The position numbers and the translations under genes are program-made. From Mangifera indica (taxonomy: Eukaryota > Streptophyta > Magnoliopsida > Sapindales > Anacardiaceae), in assembly GCF_011075055.1 (NCBI RefSeq), contig NC_058148.1, positions 13,385,969 through 13,449,968 on the forward strand: DNA of 64,000 nucleotides, written 5' to 3'. The notes under the pieces are model-generated. The model made no database searches. It was not told the origin of the DNA and worked only from the letters and a program-made list of their open reading frames with translations. Below, piece by piece: positions 62,001-64,000 of this stretch; position 1 is the first letter of the stretch; each line of letters starts with the position of its first letter.

Positions 62001-62810
62001 GGAACTCCAATATCAAGCATTAAACTAAAACCCCATTTCATTCAACCCTAAAAAAATCTACAGCAAACTCAAATACCCAGTATTAAATTTCAAAATCTCT
62101 CAAAATAAAAGCCCACAAACGATCAAAATACACGAAAAATTCGCATGCCGAACAAATAATTCAAATTTTCTACACATCTACAGAAATCACGCCAAAAAAA
62201 ATTAGCAAGATTCACATAAAACTCGAAGAACCAAACTTTCAATAAACTTTATGAAATAAAAATAATGTCATCTGAATTCCAGATAATTAACATACCCCTG
62301 AGTTCTTAGAAGCCTCCTTTGTTGGACGGTACCACAAATCGACAACAAAGATAACAAACTAGCCCTCCTGATTCTCATCTGAGACCCTTTCTTTAACCCA
62401 TCAATAGCGAAGTTCACTTCATCAACGTGCTCCATCATCTCTCCAAACTCCTGCGCCTCCATCAGCGTCGAAGTTGCCGGAATCAACGGCCCGGAGCTCC
62501 CCTTCTTTTGCTTCTTTGACCTCCTACCGAGGACGCCGTCTTCAGTATTGTTAAAAATAGGTCTTGTTGAAGTCGAAGGCAAATTTTGAATTGAATTATT
62601 GTTGTAGTCGGGCTCTTGGGAAGACCAAGGCGGAGACGAATCTTGAGAGGATGAGAATGGAAAACTATACAAATCTTGAGGGGTATCTTGGGAAATTGAA
62701 AAAGAGTCTCTAAACGGATCTTCCAAAACGACGTCGTCGTCGGTGTCTACCGTATCCGAATAGGTTCGCGTGATCCCCCTGTTCCGGCGTCCGTAAGTTC
62801 TAAGAATCAT
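56026..62810 (-). CDS. WAPL: WAPL cohesin release factor (wings apart-like), complete
   Basis: Thirteen exons join in frame: 62810-62296, 61400-61301, 60833-60494, 59752-59640, 59276-59181, 59083-58990, 58806-58693, 58610-57949, 57835-57588, 57109-56932, 56723-56626, 56543-56462, 56109-56026, giving 907 codons. The start MILRTYGRRNRG with the following acidic/Ser-rich stretch (DTDDDVVLEDPFRDSFS) is typical of plant WAPL. The WAPL domain begins near FAIDGLKKGSQMRIRRASLL and LLSICGTVQQRRLLRTQG. It continues through RIIIDAILGLTLDDSFSNLA, KLRELGGLDAVFEIIMNCYS, MNLTNDNPVGCKQIADCGGL, LVNLVEKDGLNR and the C-terminal DIRGAIAECLPNHNLAILVP. WAPL opens the cohesin ring to release it from chromosomes in prophase and meiosis. 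No key part looks missing. Confidence 0.95.
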
Positions 62811-63188
62811 TTTCAAATCTTGGAGGCGGCGGCGGAAGCGGTGTCGTTTTGGCCTAGCTTGAAAAGGATTTCGAATTCGGCATTTAGCAGGCGAGGGTAC
62901 TTTCGGGAACAGAAAAAAATATAAACCTGGGACTTGAATCGCGATTACCGAGCTGAAGAAGAAAGAAAGATAGGTGAAAGAAGGAGCTTAGGTTTTCTGT
63001 TGGTTGGTTAAATCGTCGAGCTGATTTGAGAATTCTTTTACATTTTTTTTTTTAAATCCATGAAATTCAGTGTTTTTTTCTTTTTCCTTATTTTTTTAAT
63101 CTTGGTTTTAGCTTTGGCTGCTGGCATGGGATGGGATTAATGTAAGGTGAGGGGTAGTATAGTCATTAGAATCGGAGAATTGATTATC
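62811..63188. other. Promoter side of WAPL
   Basis: GC-richer leader near 62811-62900, then T-rich DNA. No clear TATA box at the expected distance. Confidence 0.4.
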
Positions 63189-63196
63189 TCTAAAAC

Positions 63197-63531
63197 TAGG
63201 GCTGGATTCGAGCCGAGCCAGCTCGAGCTCGGGCTCGGCTCGGCTCGGTTCGAACCCGAAACGAGCCGGGCTCTGCTCGGCTCGATCGAGCTCGAGCTGG
63301 CTCGGCTTGGCCGGGCAGATTTTTTTTAAAATTTTTAAAAATTTTTTTATACAAAACGACATCATTTTGATCCATATATATACACAAAACGATGTCGTTT
63401 TGATATGAAAAATGAGTAGAACTCGAGCCGAGCCGAGTCAGCTCGAGCTGAACTCGAGCCGCCCCTAAATAAAGCGAGCTGAGCCCGAGCTGGTTGCGAG
63501 CTGAGCTCGGTTTGGCTCGAATCTAACCCTA
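63197..63531. mobile_element. hAT-like miniature inverted-repeat element with perfect 8-bp duplication
   Basis: TCTAAAAC at 63189-63196 is repeated exactly at 63532-63539. The ends are inverted repeats, TAGGGCTGGATTCGAGCC on the left and TAGGGTTAGATTCGAGCC reverse-complemented from the right. The 335-bp body is packed with GAGCTCG/GAGCCGAGC words, and its middle has a pair of facing AAAACGA-TCGTTTT blocks. There is no transposase. It lies about 390 bases upstream of the WAPL start codon. Frames at 63108-63387 and 63147-63329 are element sequence. Confidence 0.8.
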
Positions 63532-63539
63532 TCTAAAAC

Positions 63540-64000
63540 AAATGTTAAAATGACTAAACTAGTATATGGGTAGGATTTAATTTGAGTCGAACTTAAAAAT
63601 AATTTTGGTTTAAACCAACCTAAAATGAATTTGATTAAACAAATTCGAGCTTTAATTTAAGAGTTACATATGTTCAAGCTCATACGTTTAAAGTATTTGA
63701 TTCATTAAATTTGCTAGTGTAACAAATTTTAATATTAATTTAATTAATATAGCTCAAAATAATATCATTTTAATTATTTTTTTCTTGAGACTCACCTATA
63801 ATATCAAATCGAGTTTAAAATTCGAATTAAATTCAAATTTGACTTTGTTTGTATAAACAAAACTCATTTTTTTTATTAAATGCGCTAAATTTATATTCTA
63901 AAATAGAAAAATGGGCATAACTTAAATGCCGTTAAAAATTAAAATGTTGATATTTTGTTATATTATATTATACAAAAATGAGCCTGCCTTTTAAATATGT
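63540..64000. other. AT-rich end of window, possibly a diverged relative of the hAT-like elements
   Basis: Words such as TTTGAGTCGAAC and AATCGAGTTTAAAATTCGAA face each other around 63590 and 63815, but no borders are clear. No gene. Confidence 0.3.

Noticed and set aside
63225..63260. Possible tRNA T-loop (GGTTCGAACCC)
   Set aside because: No matching acceptor or anticodon stems; it is part of the miniature element.
63108..63387. Frames rich in Arg, Ala, Glu and Ser
   Set aside because: Translation of the GAGCTCG-rich inverted repeats of the hAT-like element.

Overview
The window looks like nuclear DNA of a dicot plant. It is AT-rich, its genes are split by short GT-AG introns, and every recognisable protein is of a plant type: chloroplast polyphenol oxidase, a Dof factor, a DUF1218 membrane protein and an At4g04980-like proline-rich protein. 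The species cannot be fixed from sequence alone. There is no operon structure; the genes are independent transcription units separated by transposon-rich DNA.

Layout. Positions 1-1600 hold the 3' end of an unidentified plus-strand gene and coding debris. Positions 1624-7045 hold a decayed At4g04980-like gene, split by two Mutator-like elements inserted one inside the other. Positions 7500-10420 and 14900-21000 are rich in related terminal-inverted-repeat elements. Between and beside them lie an intronless polyphenol oxidase gene (minus, about 11656-13437) and a complete 18-exon SF3B2 gene (plus, 21052-27512). A quiet intergenic stretch leads to an intronless Dof gene (plus, 32026-32916). Then come five minus-strand genes: DUF1218 protein (34833-36306), IST1-like protein (38004-39850), alpha-1,4-glycosyltransferase-like protein (42470-43807), TAF1A-like Pol I factor (46836-52833) and WAPL cohesin release factor (56026-62810).

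The genes do not form one pathway. SF3B2, TAF1A and WAPL are nuclear housekeeping functions (splicing, rRNA transcription, cohesin release). IST1 acts in endosomal ESCRT sorting, the glycosyltransferase probably in the Golgi, PPO in the chloroplast thylakoid lumen, and DUF1218 proteins in membranes linked to cell-wall traits.

The most informative structure is transposon history. One element (3669-6477) is flanked by an exact 9-bp duplication, TTACTTTAA, and sits inside a coding exon. A second element (3675-4521) is flanked by its own exact duplication, TAAGGGAAA, six bases inside the first. The inner element's terminus recurs, diverged, in at least five more elements. hAT-like miniature elements with 8-bp duplications lie at 63197-63531 and 37470-37889. 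A duplicated, broken copy of the last TAF1A exon lies just downstream of that gene. I found no clearly new biological system; exon joins were inferred by eye and need transcript support.
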